43,891 bases of DNA from Lactarius indigo (taxonomy: Eukaryota > Basidiomycota > Agaricomycetes > Russulales > Russulaceae), in contig JAFKAC010000255.1 in assembly GCA_025766275.1 (NCBI GenBank), positions 1-43,891 on the forward strand, written 5' to 3'. Positions 19,091-26,540 of this stretch are shown one piece after another. The position numbers and the translations under genes were made by a program. Each line of letters begins with the position of its first letter. Within the stretch, counting starts at the first letter, position 1. The notes beneath the pieces were generated by a model that did not search any database, had not been told where the DNA came from, and worked only from the letters and a program-made list of their open reading frames with translations.

Positions 19091-22000
19091 CTAGAGTGCT
19101 TCGAAGTCCATCAGGTCATAGACATCGTTGTCTACATCGTTGGAGGGGGTGCCTTCGCGAGGGAGGGGGCAGCGATGTTGGCGAAGGAAGTTGAAGGGAC
19201 CATAGGCCCCACACTTGCGACAATTTTCATACTTGGGGCACTTGATTTCTTCATGGCTGTTGCTGGTAAAACACTTGCCACACCACTGAGTGCGGTCTTC
19301 TGGGGCTGGCCAGAGGCACTGATAGGGGAAGTGGTCAGTGCTAGAACACCTCCAGCAGAACTTCTGTTTTTGAGGGCAGGCGAAGGAGAGGTGGTCTTCA
19401 GACTGACACCTGTAACAAAGTCGAATGGTGCCAGTCTCCTTCTTGTTGGCTCTGCGTTTGCGTCTCTTCTTCCTTTCTACAGAGGGGCTAGGTCCCTCTG
19501 GTTCGTCGTGGAGTCTTGGCATGGAGTGGTAGCAAGGTGGAGCAGGGGCAGGAATGTGGTGGACTCCAAAGGGGTGAGTTTCTTCTTCCGAAGGGGGGGG
19601 GTGTAGTGTGAGCCATCGGTCTGCAATCCGGACATAGGCTTTGTGTTCTTGCAACCTTCTTCGGGTGCTGGTTAGTTGCATGTCCATGTTGAGGAGGTGC
19701 CTTTTGAGGGGCTCCATCGTCTTGTACAGGCCTTCAATCTCCTTTCGGAGGGCCTTCTGGTTTCGCAAGAGTCGGCGAGTCCTAGAGACTTCTGCTGTGA
19801 GGCGGTCATCTTTCAGGTCTTCTAGGACTTCATCGACTTGTCTGGCTGTGGGGGAAGCTTCGTCCAAGTTCTGCATCTGAGCTGGGGTGATGGGGGGAGC
19901 TGGATTGTGGGGGTCGTCTTCTCTGGGAAGGAGGAAAAGGGGGAGGCCATAGTGAGGGAGGTTCTTGCCCATGGTGCCGATGACATCTTCTTTGTTTTCG
20001 CTGATCTTGATCCATTTGGCATCCTTTCGGATGTACGAGGTTGGGTCAGCGTCGTCAGGGATGAGGAAGTGGACATAGCGGCTGCTCCAGGGGTCATTCA
20101 AGAAGAAGGGGTAGCCAGGGTCGTCGTCTTCTTCAGCAGTGATGTGCATCCTTTCATAGTTAATGGGGAGTGCGTCCATGATTGGGTCGTTGACTATTTC
20201 GCTGAGACGAGCCATGGTCACTCTAGGATCAGGGGGGGAGGTGGTAGGTCGGTGTATCTCGGGAGTGGGGGGAGCTGTGTGTCCAGGAGGGGGAACGCGA
20301 AGGGCTATTCCTCCTCCTTCTGTTTCTATGACGCTGGGCATGGTGGGATCGATGGGTTGTGGTTCCTGGATGAGTGAAGGCAAGGAAGGGGGTCGTGCTG
20401 GGAAGGGAGAATAGCCAGAGGAGGGTGTGACCGAGGGTGTTTCGTCAAAGGAGCCTCTTTCCATGGCACGAGCAACAAGACGTTCTACAGAGGAGGAGCG
20501 AGAGGGCATGGTGAGGAAGCTAGTGGGGAAAGTGGTTGCTGTTCGTACTGTTACTTCCTTTCGTTTTAACCATTGCTTTGCTCCTTCGCTTCTGGGGTTG
20601 CTTTCAAAGTGTTCCTGAATAAGTTCTGGGGCGTTGAGGTTCTTTTCTGGCTCCCAACTGTTGTGTGCATCGGAGTATCCCTTCCACTTGATTAGGAACT
20701 GTAACTGGTTCCTGTGGCGTCTTGTTTCTAGTATTTTCTCGACTTCCCACTCCTGTTCTCCATCTACTAGATCTGGGGGTGGTTCCGTAAAGTTCTTTCC
20801 ATGTATGGAGGTTTCTTTGTATGGCATCAGGAGTGATGCATGGAATACTGGGTGGATCCGCCACTGATGGGGAAGTTTCAGGGCATATGTGGTGGCGGAG
20901 ATCTTCTTTGTGACCCTGAAGGGTCCATATCTTTTTGGGGCTAACTTGAAACTAGGGTGCGTTGTTTTCAAGTTCCTAGCATCCAGCCACACACTATCTC
21001 CTTCTGTGTGTTGTTCGAAGCGAGAGGATCCTTTGTAGAGTGACTGTGCATGGGTAATTGCTGCTTGGGCAGTCCTTCTGGCTTCCTGGATTCGCTCCAA
21101 TCTCTCTTGTGTTCCTGGTACTGTGGTCGTTCTTTCTGGTTGGTGTACTCTTGGGATGTATCCAAGGATTAATTCGTAGGGTGCCTTCTTAGTGGTTGCG
21201 CTTGGCCAGGAGTTGTGGGTGTACTGTGCCAGTGGTAGTAGCTCCGTCCAATTGTCTTGTTGATGGTTTATGAACATTCGGAGGTACTGTTCTAACCACT
21301 GGTTTGTTCGTTCTGATTGTCCATCTGTTTGTGGGTGGTATGCTGTGCTGATGTTTTGTTCTATGTCAAGCACTCTGCACAGTTCTTTGATGAACTTCGC
21401 TGTGAATCTGGGGTCTCTGTCGGAGATGACCCTTCTCGGTAGTCCATAGTGTGGCAGGACAGTTTTGGCATAGAGTTTTGCCACTCCTTCTGCGTCTATT
21501 GTTTCGCTGCATGGGATAAAGAAGGCTGCTTTGGAACAGTCATGGTCCGTGATGGTGAGAATTGTGTCATTGTCTTCTGATTGGGGTAGCTTTGTGATGA
21601 AGTCTAGAGCGATGGTTTCAAAAGGGAGTGCTTCTGGGTTAGTCTTGATGGGGAATATCGGTGGTTTCGGGTTCCCAGGGAAGTTCTTGTTTGATTGGCA
21701 TGTGGCACAGCCCTTTACATATGCGGATATGTCGTCTTTCATGTTTGGCCACCAAAAGTCTTGTGACACTAACCACAAGGTCTTTGTTATTCCGGGGTGT
21801 CCAGCTGTTTTTGTGTCGTGAAACAGGGAAATTACCCCCCTCTTTAGCGGTGTGTTGTCCACAACCACCAGTTTGTCACCTCTCCACCAGTGTTTGCCTT
21901 GTTTTACTAGGTGGAAAGGGGCGGCCCACTCGTTCAGAGTGTCTTGGTGGTCTAATTGGTGTGCCATGACCCGGTCATCTATCCTTATGGAGAGAGCGGA

Positions 22001-23710
22001 GTTTGCGAAGATGGTTGGGGTCAGGACCACTACATCAGTGTTATCCCCTGCTCCGGTGTCGTGGTCAGGGCGTCTTGACAGGGCATCAGCATGGTTTTGG
22101 GGTCCGGGTTTGTGGTGAAGTTTGATGTGATAGTCTGCCAGTCTGGGGATGTAGCGCGCCACTCTCCTATTGATTTGTCGAGGGTGGCAATAATATTCTA
22201 GGTTTTTGTGGTCTGTAAACACTGTGATTTCGTGGGGGGACCCTAAAAGAAGGTGTCTCCAGTGTTCCAGTCCTCTGATTACTGCCAGGAGTTCCCTGTC
22301 ATGGATGTCATAGTTGCACTCTGCTTCTGAAAATGATTTGGAGAAGTATCCCACAGCTTGTGGTTTGTTTCGGCTGTCTCTTTGTGTTAAGATTGCCCCT
22401 GTGGCGAAAGCGGAGGCATCTACTTCTAGTTCGAAAGGTTTGTCCATATCTGGTTGGCATAAGATGGGGTCTTTGCACACAAGCGTGATGAGAGCTTCTA
22501 AGGCTTCTGCTGCTTCCTTTGTCCATCTGAAGGGTCCTTCTGACGTCTTTATTGTGTCTGTGATGGGTCTTGCTAAGTGAGTGAAGTTGGGGATGAAGGG
22601 TCGCTGATAACTTAGTGTTCCCAGCACGCTTCTTGCTTGTTTGACTGACTTGATGTCTCTTGGCCAGTCTTTTAGTCCTTCTACCTTCTTTGGGTCGATT
22701 TTGATTTGAGACCCATCGATGACAATGCCTAGGTAGTGGATCTTTCTTTGTTCGAACACGCATTTTGACGCTTTTAGGAAATAAGATTCCTTTTCACAGA
22801 TTTCCAAGAACTCGTGTACAATTTGTCTGTGGCGTTCTGTATCTTCTTCTGTGGCTATCAGGACATCGTCCATGTACACAAATAGCTCTCTTGGGTATTT
22901 GTCCATAAGTGGTCGAAGTATTCTGCTCATGGTTCTTGCAAAGGTGGCTGGTGCATTTGTGAGGCCGAAGGTCATGACTCGAGGGATGAACAGCCCCCTT
23001 GGTGTCTTGAAGGCTGCCTTCCACTGGTCTTCCTCTTTTATGCGGATGTTATGGTACCCCCATCTGATATCGAACTTTGAGAACAGTGTTTTCCCATTTA
23101 AGTTGGTCAGGATGTCGGAGATGAGAGGTAGTGGGTAAGTGTCTTTTATTGTCCAGGTGTTTAGGGGTCTGTAGTCCAGGATAGGGCGCAACCCTCCGTC
23201 TGTTTTCTTTCTGAAGAAGAAGGAGGAAGCGTAGGGGGAGCTTCCTTCATAGATGTATCCTTTTGCTATGTTTTCGTCAAGATATGCCTTCAACTCCTTG
23301 TCTTCTTCTGGAGTCAAGGGGTAGATTTTACAGTTGATCTTGTTGGGTGCATCTGGTCGCAATGTAATGGGATGGTCTTCTTCTCTTTCTGGGGGAAAGC
23401 GTTGTGCTTCTTCGTCTGAGAACACTTTGTTGTGGCGCTGGTATTCTTCTGGGATTGCGGTTTCTTTTACTGGGTCAAAGGTTGTTTTGGTTGCTGCTGC
23501 TTTCGCTTCTTGGTGTCGCTTTCTTCGGAAGCGGTACCCTCCTGTCAGGATGGTGACTGCTTCCCCTTTCAGCTCTTGTTTCTTCCAGTCTATGTCTGGG
23601 TTTTCGTGTTCGAACCAGGGATATCCAAAGATCATTCTGTCTTCTCCTAGGCTGGTTACGAAAACTGGAAAGGAGTTTCTTCTTCTCCTCTTTTTATCCA
23701 TAGCTGGCAT
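19091..23710 (-). CDS. pol: Pol of element C: RT, RNase H, integrase, chromodomain, tail, zinc knuckles
   Basis: This is an open frame of 1,539 codons, long for a chromovirus Pol. By residue: end of protease 14-40 (FGYPWF), RT about 105-330 with FVYMDD at 277-282, and RNase H about 425-545 (D431, D500, ADALSRR). The integrase HHCC finger is at H631, H638, C668 and C671, and the triad D703, D764, E800 has the classic 35-residue D-E spacing. GPF is at 929-931. The chromodomain is about 985-1035, with FLIKWKGY and SWEP. The tail is about 1190-1370, including DEVLEDLKDDRLTAEVSRT and a coiled coil, followed by a Lys/Arg-rich stretch. Two perfect CCHC knuckles (1432-1445 and 1452-1465) and two looser Cys/His clusters (to 1514) end the protein. 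It lies -1 to the protease frame, with an apparent missing base near 23669-23671. Confidence 0.95.
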   Translation of the reverse strand: MPAMDKKRRRRNSFPVFVTSLGEDRMIFGYPWFEHENPDIDWKKQELKGEAVTILTGGYRFRRKRHQEAKAAATKTTFDPVKETAIPEEYQRHNKVFSDEEAQRFPPEREEDHPITLRPDAPNKINCKIYPLTPEEDKELKAYLDENIAKGYIYEGSSPYASSFFFRKKTDGGLRPILDYRPLNTWTIKDTYPLPLISDILTNLNGKTLFSKFDIRWGYHNIRIKEEDQWKAAFKTPRGLFIPRVMTFGLTNAPATFARTMSRILRPLMDKYPRELFVYMDDVLIATEEDTERHRQIVHEFLEICEKESYFLKASKCVFEQRKIHYLGIVIDGSQIKIDPKKVEGLKDWPRDIKSVKQARSVLGTLSYQRPFIPNFTHLARPITDTIKTSEGPFRWTKEAAEALEALITLVCKDPILCQPDMDKPFELEVDASAFATGAILTQRDSRNKPQAVGYFSKSFSEAECNYDIHDRELLAVIRGLEHWRHLLLGSPHEITVFTDHKNLEYYCHPRQINRRVARYIPRLADYHIKLHHKPGPQNHADALSRRPDHDTGAGDNTDVVVLTPTIFANSALSIRIDDRVMAHQLDHQDTLNEWAAPFHLVKQGKHWWRGDKLVVVDNTPLKRGVISLFHDTKTAGHPGITKTLWLVSQDFWWPNMKDDISAYVKGCATCQSNKNFPGNPKPPIFPIKTNPEALPFETIALDFITKLPQSEDNDTILTITDHDCSKAAFFIPCSETIDAEGVAKLYAKTVLPHYGLPRRVISDRDPRFTAKFIKELCRVLDIEQNISTAYHPQTDGQSERTNQWLEQYLRMFINHQQDNWTELLPLAQYTHNSWPSATTKKAPYELILGYIPRVHQPERTTTVPGTQERLERIQEARRTAQAAITHAQSLYKGSSRFEQHTEGDSVWLDARNLKTTHPSFKLAPKRYGPFRVTKKISATTYALKLPHQWRIHPVFHASLLMPYKETSIHGKNFTEPPPDLVDGEQEWEVEKILETRRHRNQLQFLIKWKGYSDAHNSWEPEKNLNAPELIQEHFESNPRSEGAKQWLKRKEVTVRTATTFPTSFLTMPSRSSSVERLVARAMERGSFDETPSVTPSSGYSPFPARPPSLPSLIQEPQPIDPTMPSVIETEGGGIALRVPPPGHTAPPTPEIHRPTTSPPDPRVTMARLSEIVNDPIMDALPINYERMHITAEEDDDPGYPFFLNDPWSSRYVHFLIPDDADPTSYIRKDAKWIKISENKEDVIGTMGKNLPHYGLPLFLLPREDDPHNPAPPITPAQMQNLDEASPTARQVDEVLEDLKDDRLTAEVSRTRRLLRNQKALRKEIEGLYKTMEPLKRHLLNMDMQLTSTRRRLQEHKAYVRIADRWLTLHPPPSEEETHPFGVHHIPAPAPPCYHSMPRLHDEPEGPSPSVERKKRRKRRANKKETGTIRLCYRCQSEDHLSFACPQKQKFCWRCSSTDHFPYQCLWPAPEDRTQWCGKCFTSNSHEEIKCPKYENCRKCGAYGPFNFLRQHRCPLPREGTPSNDVDNDVYDLMDFEAL

Positions 23711-23976
23711 GTCTCAGTCATGGTGCCATCTTTGTTTAGCGATCCATCTACATTCCGGACCAATCTGGGTGGTTTCAGAGGAGTGGTTCCTAGTCCAAGT
23801 TTTTGGATTAGGTTTCGGTCGATTAGGTTGTCTGTTGCACCGCTGTCCAGCAGTACATTTATGCGAGCTTCTTTGTAGTAAAGGCGAACGAGGACTTTGA
23901 TTGTCATAGCACTATCGCGAACACTATACATTGAATTGGCCTCCCTGTCAGCTCTCACAGGTTGGCATCGCAAAAA
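23656..23976 (-). CDS. pol: Protease of element C
   Basis: The short frame lies between gag and pol. It contains VLLDSGATDNLIDRN, the retropepsin active site, and RNVDGSLNKDGT. It is reached from gag by a -1 slip at 23973-23979. It then ends in TAA while the pol frame, again -1, holds the expected continuation. Aligning with B (CQ to THLG, 22 residues) places the lost base at the CCTTTCC stretch. Either a 1-nt deletion or a sequence error is likely, because pro and RT are continuous in A and B. The slip site there is not canonical. Confidence 0.85.
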   Translation of the reverse strand, partial: FLRCQPVRADREANSMYSVRDSAMTIKVLVRLYYKEARINVLLDSGATDNLIDRNLIQKLGLGTTPLKPPRLVRNVDGSLNKDGTMTETCQLWIKRGEEETPFQFS

Positions 23977-25646
23977 TCCTGGTCTAAGGCATAGTAGCGT
24001 CTCTTTTCATCCTCAGTCATGCCTTGGACGAGTGCATGGGCTTGTCGGACTTTATCTTCGGTTGTGGTAGTAGCCACTGATGAGGTGCTTGCTTCTGGGG
24101 TGTATGGGGGTGCAGTGTCCGCTTCTTGGGTATCTGTGGCTCTGGCTTTGGTTTGGTTGATGGTGTTTTGTCGTTGACAGTTCCTAGCCATGTGTCCCTG
24201 CTGTCTGCATTTGAAGCAGCGTCCTTCTTTCATGAGGGTTTTCTTTTCTTCTTCGGTAAGCTTCTTAAAGGGGGTGGAGGTGGTGGCATCTACATCCATC
24301 GCATTTGGGTCTCGCTTTGGTCGTCCTTGGTGGACGTTCTGGGTTGGTCCTGGGTTTCTATTCCCTGGTCTGGCTTTTAGCAGCTTCCAGCGTTGGTGTT
24401 CTGCTCTGGCAGCGGTTTGCCACTCGTCCATGGTGTTTGGGATGGTGGTTCGCATAAGGCAAGCACGATACAGTCCTGTGGGTAGTCCTCTTTTGAAGAA
24501 TTCCACCGTTCCAGGGGCATCTCTTGCCCATCCTGCTATTCCTGCAAGGTGTTCGAAGTCGAGGATGTAACTGTCCAATGCTCCACCCTGCATCGTCAGA
24601 TTGATGAGCTTCTGGTAGGCTCTTTCTTTGTTTAGAGTGTCGGTCCAGTCTCTGTCGAAGGTGTCGAGAAAACCGTCCCAAAGATCTTTGCTGTTTTTAG
24701 TGAGGGCTTTGGTGGGGTCTGCTAGTGCCGCTTCCATGTCATCTTCGGTTTGGTTGACCCACAGTTGTACACCGGGTCCTTTGAACATTGTAAGGGCGAA
24801 TAGTACTCGTGCATAAGGTTCTTTGATGAGTTCATTCTCGCTATTTAACTTGATATATCGTAGTAGTTCTCTTTTGAACTGACCACTCTCTGTTCTATCT
24901 CCGGTGAACGGAGTAGGGGGTGCCCCTTTGAGTCCCCCTGAGCTCGTTGTTGGTGTTCCTCCTGTTCCAGCGCTTGAGCCGGTACCTGTGCCAGTGCCTG
25001 TGGCGTTTATGGCTGACATGACAAGTGTTGGCTGTGGTGTGATGGGGATCTGGGGTGGTTCGACTGGGGAGGGCAATCTGATTGGTGGTAGTGGGGCTGG
25101 GAATCCTTCTTCCGCTGGGGATGGTTCTATCCAGATAGGAATAGTGGGGCTGGCTTGTGACGAAGCTTGTGTGGGTACTGTGATGTCTAGGCGGTGTTCT
25201 GAGGAGTGGGATAGTTCTGAGTGTGATTCCGCTTCGTCTGAGCTGGGTTCTTCTTCTGATGAGTCTTGTTGTAGTCCGTATGTTCCCCTAGTGTTTCTTG
25301 GTGCTGAGGATGATTGTTGTGTGGGCGTTTCTGGGTTCTGTTCGTCTTCTTCGTTCCACCAGCCTAGTCCTTCAGCAAATCTGTGTGGTGTGATGTTTAT
25401 GGCTCTGGTGTGGTATGTGTTCTGAAAGTATCGGAGGATGTACCAGTTGTTGTTGATGAATTCCACTGGTCTGAGTTCGCCTTTGATGAGGCACTTGTAA
25501 CAAGGTGGTCTTCCTGATGTTGTGGCCCAGCGAGCTCCTTTTCCTAGTTGACTGCTTTTAACGTGGTGTGGGAGGTCGTCTTGTGTTCTGATTGTGACTG
25601 GGGTCCAATCGTTGTCTGATTCAAAGGTGACACTGATGCTAGCCAC
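23955..25646 (-). CDS. gag: Gag of element C
   Basis: The frame of 563 codons runs from GTG 25646 (context AATC-GTG-GCT) to TGA 23957-23955. An N-terminal domain (about residues 1-95) has LRPVEF, a Trp and YILRYF, resembling A and B. Then come an acidic Ser/Glu-rich stretch, a Gly/Thr low-complexity part, the gag core (about 225-410: GDRTESGQF, DRDWTDTLNKERAYQ, FKRGLPTGLY) and the CCHC knuckle CFKCRQQGHMARNC. The first ATG in any frame after the predicted RNA start is at 25019-25017, in frame, so a shorter Gag from that ATG is possible. The frame overlaps protease by a -1 shift. Confidence 0.9.
   Translation of the reverse strand: MASISVTFESDNDWTPVTIRTQDDLPHHVKSSQLGKGARWATTSGRPPCYKCLIKGELRPVEFINNNWYILRYFQNTYHTRAINITPHRFAEGLGWWNEEDEQNPETPTQQSSSAPRNTRGTYGLQQDSSEEEPSSDEAESHSELSHSSEHRLDITVPTQASSQASPTIPIWIEPSPAEEGFPAPLPPIRLPSPVEPPQIPITPQPTLVMSAINATGTGTGTGSSAGTGGTPTTSSGGLKGAPPTPFTGDRTESGQFKRELLRYIKLNSENELIKEPYARVLFALTMFKGPGVQLWVNQTEDDMEAALADPTKALTKNSKDLWDGFLDTFDRDWTDTLNKERAYQKLINLTMQGGALDSYILDFEHLAGIAGWARDAPGTVEFFKRGLPTGLYRACLMRTTIPNTMDEWQTAARAEHQRWKLLKARPGNRNPGPTQNVHQGRPKRDPNAMDVDATTSTPFKKLTEEEKKTLMKEGRCFKCRQQGHMARNCQRQNTINQTKARATDTQEADTAPPYTPEASTSSVATTTTEDKVRQAHALVQGMTEDEKRRYYALDQDFCDANL
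23973..23979 (-). other. -1 frameshift heptamer GGATTTT, element C gag/pro
   Basis: Gag reads CAG-GAT-TTT-TGC, and a -1 slip gives GGA-TTT-TTG into protease. The phase is correct for a two-tRNA slip, and the gag stop is 15 nt further on. As I recall, GGAUUUU is the shift site of red clover necrotic mosaic virus. Confidence 0.65.
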
Positions 25647-26197
25647 GATTGTGGTCTGTCTTGGGTGCTGATTTGTGTAAAGGGATGGCTGAAGTGGCTT
25701 CTTGTGTCAAGGAGGATCCGTCGCCCGGCTATGCCGTCGTTTCTGGGTTCTGTGGAGTGTCTGGTTGTTGGCTGATGCGTCCTCTTGGATCGTCGCCCAC
25801 TCTGCTGTGTGGCAGTAGTGTCTTGGGTGTTGTAGACTTGGCTTATGTTACGCCCTAGCAGGGGCGTGGGTTCTAGGGGTTCTGAATCACACAAGTATCA
25901 AGCGAAGACTTCTGTTGTCTTATTGCTATGAAATACGAGTGATAAGGTGTGGCACAAGGTGCAGCACTACTCTGTAATGTAGGACTCCTCGTCCGAAGTG
26001 TCTAACACTTCTCTACACTTGATCTTGCTAGTGCACAGAGTATAACAGGTGTAACGCGTTGATATAGTTCAACTGCAAAGACTTCGAAGTGTCCCGATCA
26101 GGGACCGAGGTAGGGGATGCACAAGAAGAGAGGGATAAGGCGAGGTCACACCAAAGTACGGAGGCAAAGTTGCTAGATTGCAAACGAAGCCAAGTCT
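25020..26197 (-). other. AUG-free leader and Gag N-terminal coding stretch, element C
   Basis: No CAT triplet occurs on the plus strand from 25020 to 26197, so the transcript has no AUG in any frame for about 1.18 kb after the predicted start. The gag frame is open through its 3' half. See the finding on GUG initiation. Confidence 0.8.
25834..25844 (-). promoter_or_regulatory. Primer-binding stretch, element C
   Basis: The minus strand reads AAGCCAAGTCT, one base inside the 5' LTR. It is exactly complementary to AGACTTGGCTT at 26197-26187 in the LTR. Confidence 0.75.
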
Positions 26198-26422
26198 GGC
26201 TTCCTACGGTCTATGGTACAGGTTTATATAGGACAAGGTTCCAAACAACATGAACACAAGTCCACACAATATCAAAGAGACTAAACGGAGTAAACAGAAG
26301 TTCGGATCAAAGAAACAGCGCCACTAGTAACAGTAGCTCCTTTGGTAACAAGGTATAGTACAAAGGGGGAAGGCAGGGTGGAGACATACTGTGACTTAGG
26401 TCCGAAGCGTCGGATCATAACA
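25846..26422 (-). repeat. C 5' LTR (577 bp)
   Basis: It begins TGTTACGCC and ends CATAACA on the plus strand, followed by CATCC, the target duplication. It is uninterrupted, unlike its partner. Confidence 0.95.
26187..26230 (-). promoter_or_regulatory. TATA box and predicted transcription start, element C
   Basis: The minus strand has TATATAAA at 26230-26223, and AGACTTGGCTT begins 33 nt from its first base at 26197. A short inverted repeat GAAGCCA/TGGCTTC spans the start. Confidence 0.65.
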
Positions 26423-26427
26423 CATCC

Positions 26428-26540
26428 CCCGATTTGGATCAACTACTCCTGACTGGAATAGCTTCTCCATGCTCAAACAATGTAGTGTATTTTATGTCAA
26501 TTCATTCAGCAACCAGGACAATTATCTCAGATTTGCATAG
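26428..26540 (+). pseudogene. Plavaka transposase, last 37 codons after element C
   Basis: Removing element C and one CATCC joins VHLI (2682-2693) to PRFGSTTPDW here, a typical Plavaka C-terminus. The frame continues to TAG at 26538-26540. Exact in-frame continuation over a 23.7-kb insertion supports both the element C boundaries and the transposase identity. Confidence 0.85.

Larger units (their letters stand above)
2694..26422 (-). mobile_element. LTR retrotransposon C (Ty3/gypsy chromovirus), hosts nested element A
   Basis: The element has 577-bp LTRs. The 5' LTR is 25846-26422 and the 3' LTR is split into 2694-2818 and 18613-19064. They differ at 3 positions, all G/A. It is flanked by a perfect 5-bp duplication CATCC (2689-2693 and 26423-26427). 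Without the nested A insertion it is about 7.9 kb. Gene order is gag, protease, RT, RNase H, integrase, chromodomain, tail and zinc knuckles. It sits inside the last part of the Plavaka coding region. It is the best preserved element in the window: no in-frame stop, and one apparent 1-nt lesion between protease and RT. It probably transposed recently. Confidence 0.93.

Noticed and set aside
19064..20618. Long plus-strand frames over element C pol (for example 19064-19606, 19838-20377)
   Set aside because: They lie antisense to the strongly supported pol frame and show no motifs. They arise from its codon composition.
24904..25425. Plus-strand 173-codon frame over gag of element C
   Set aside because: Antisense shadow of the Ser/Glu-rich part of Gag, with no independent support.
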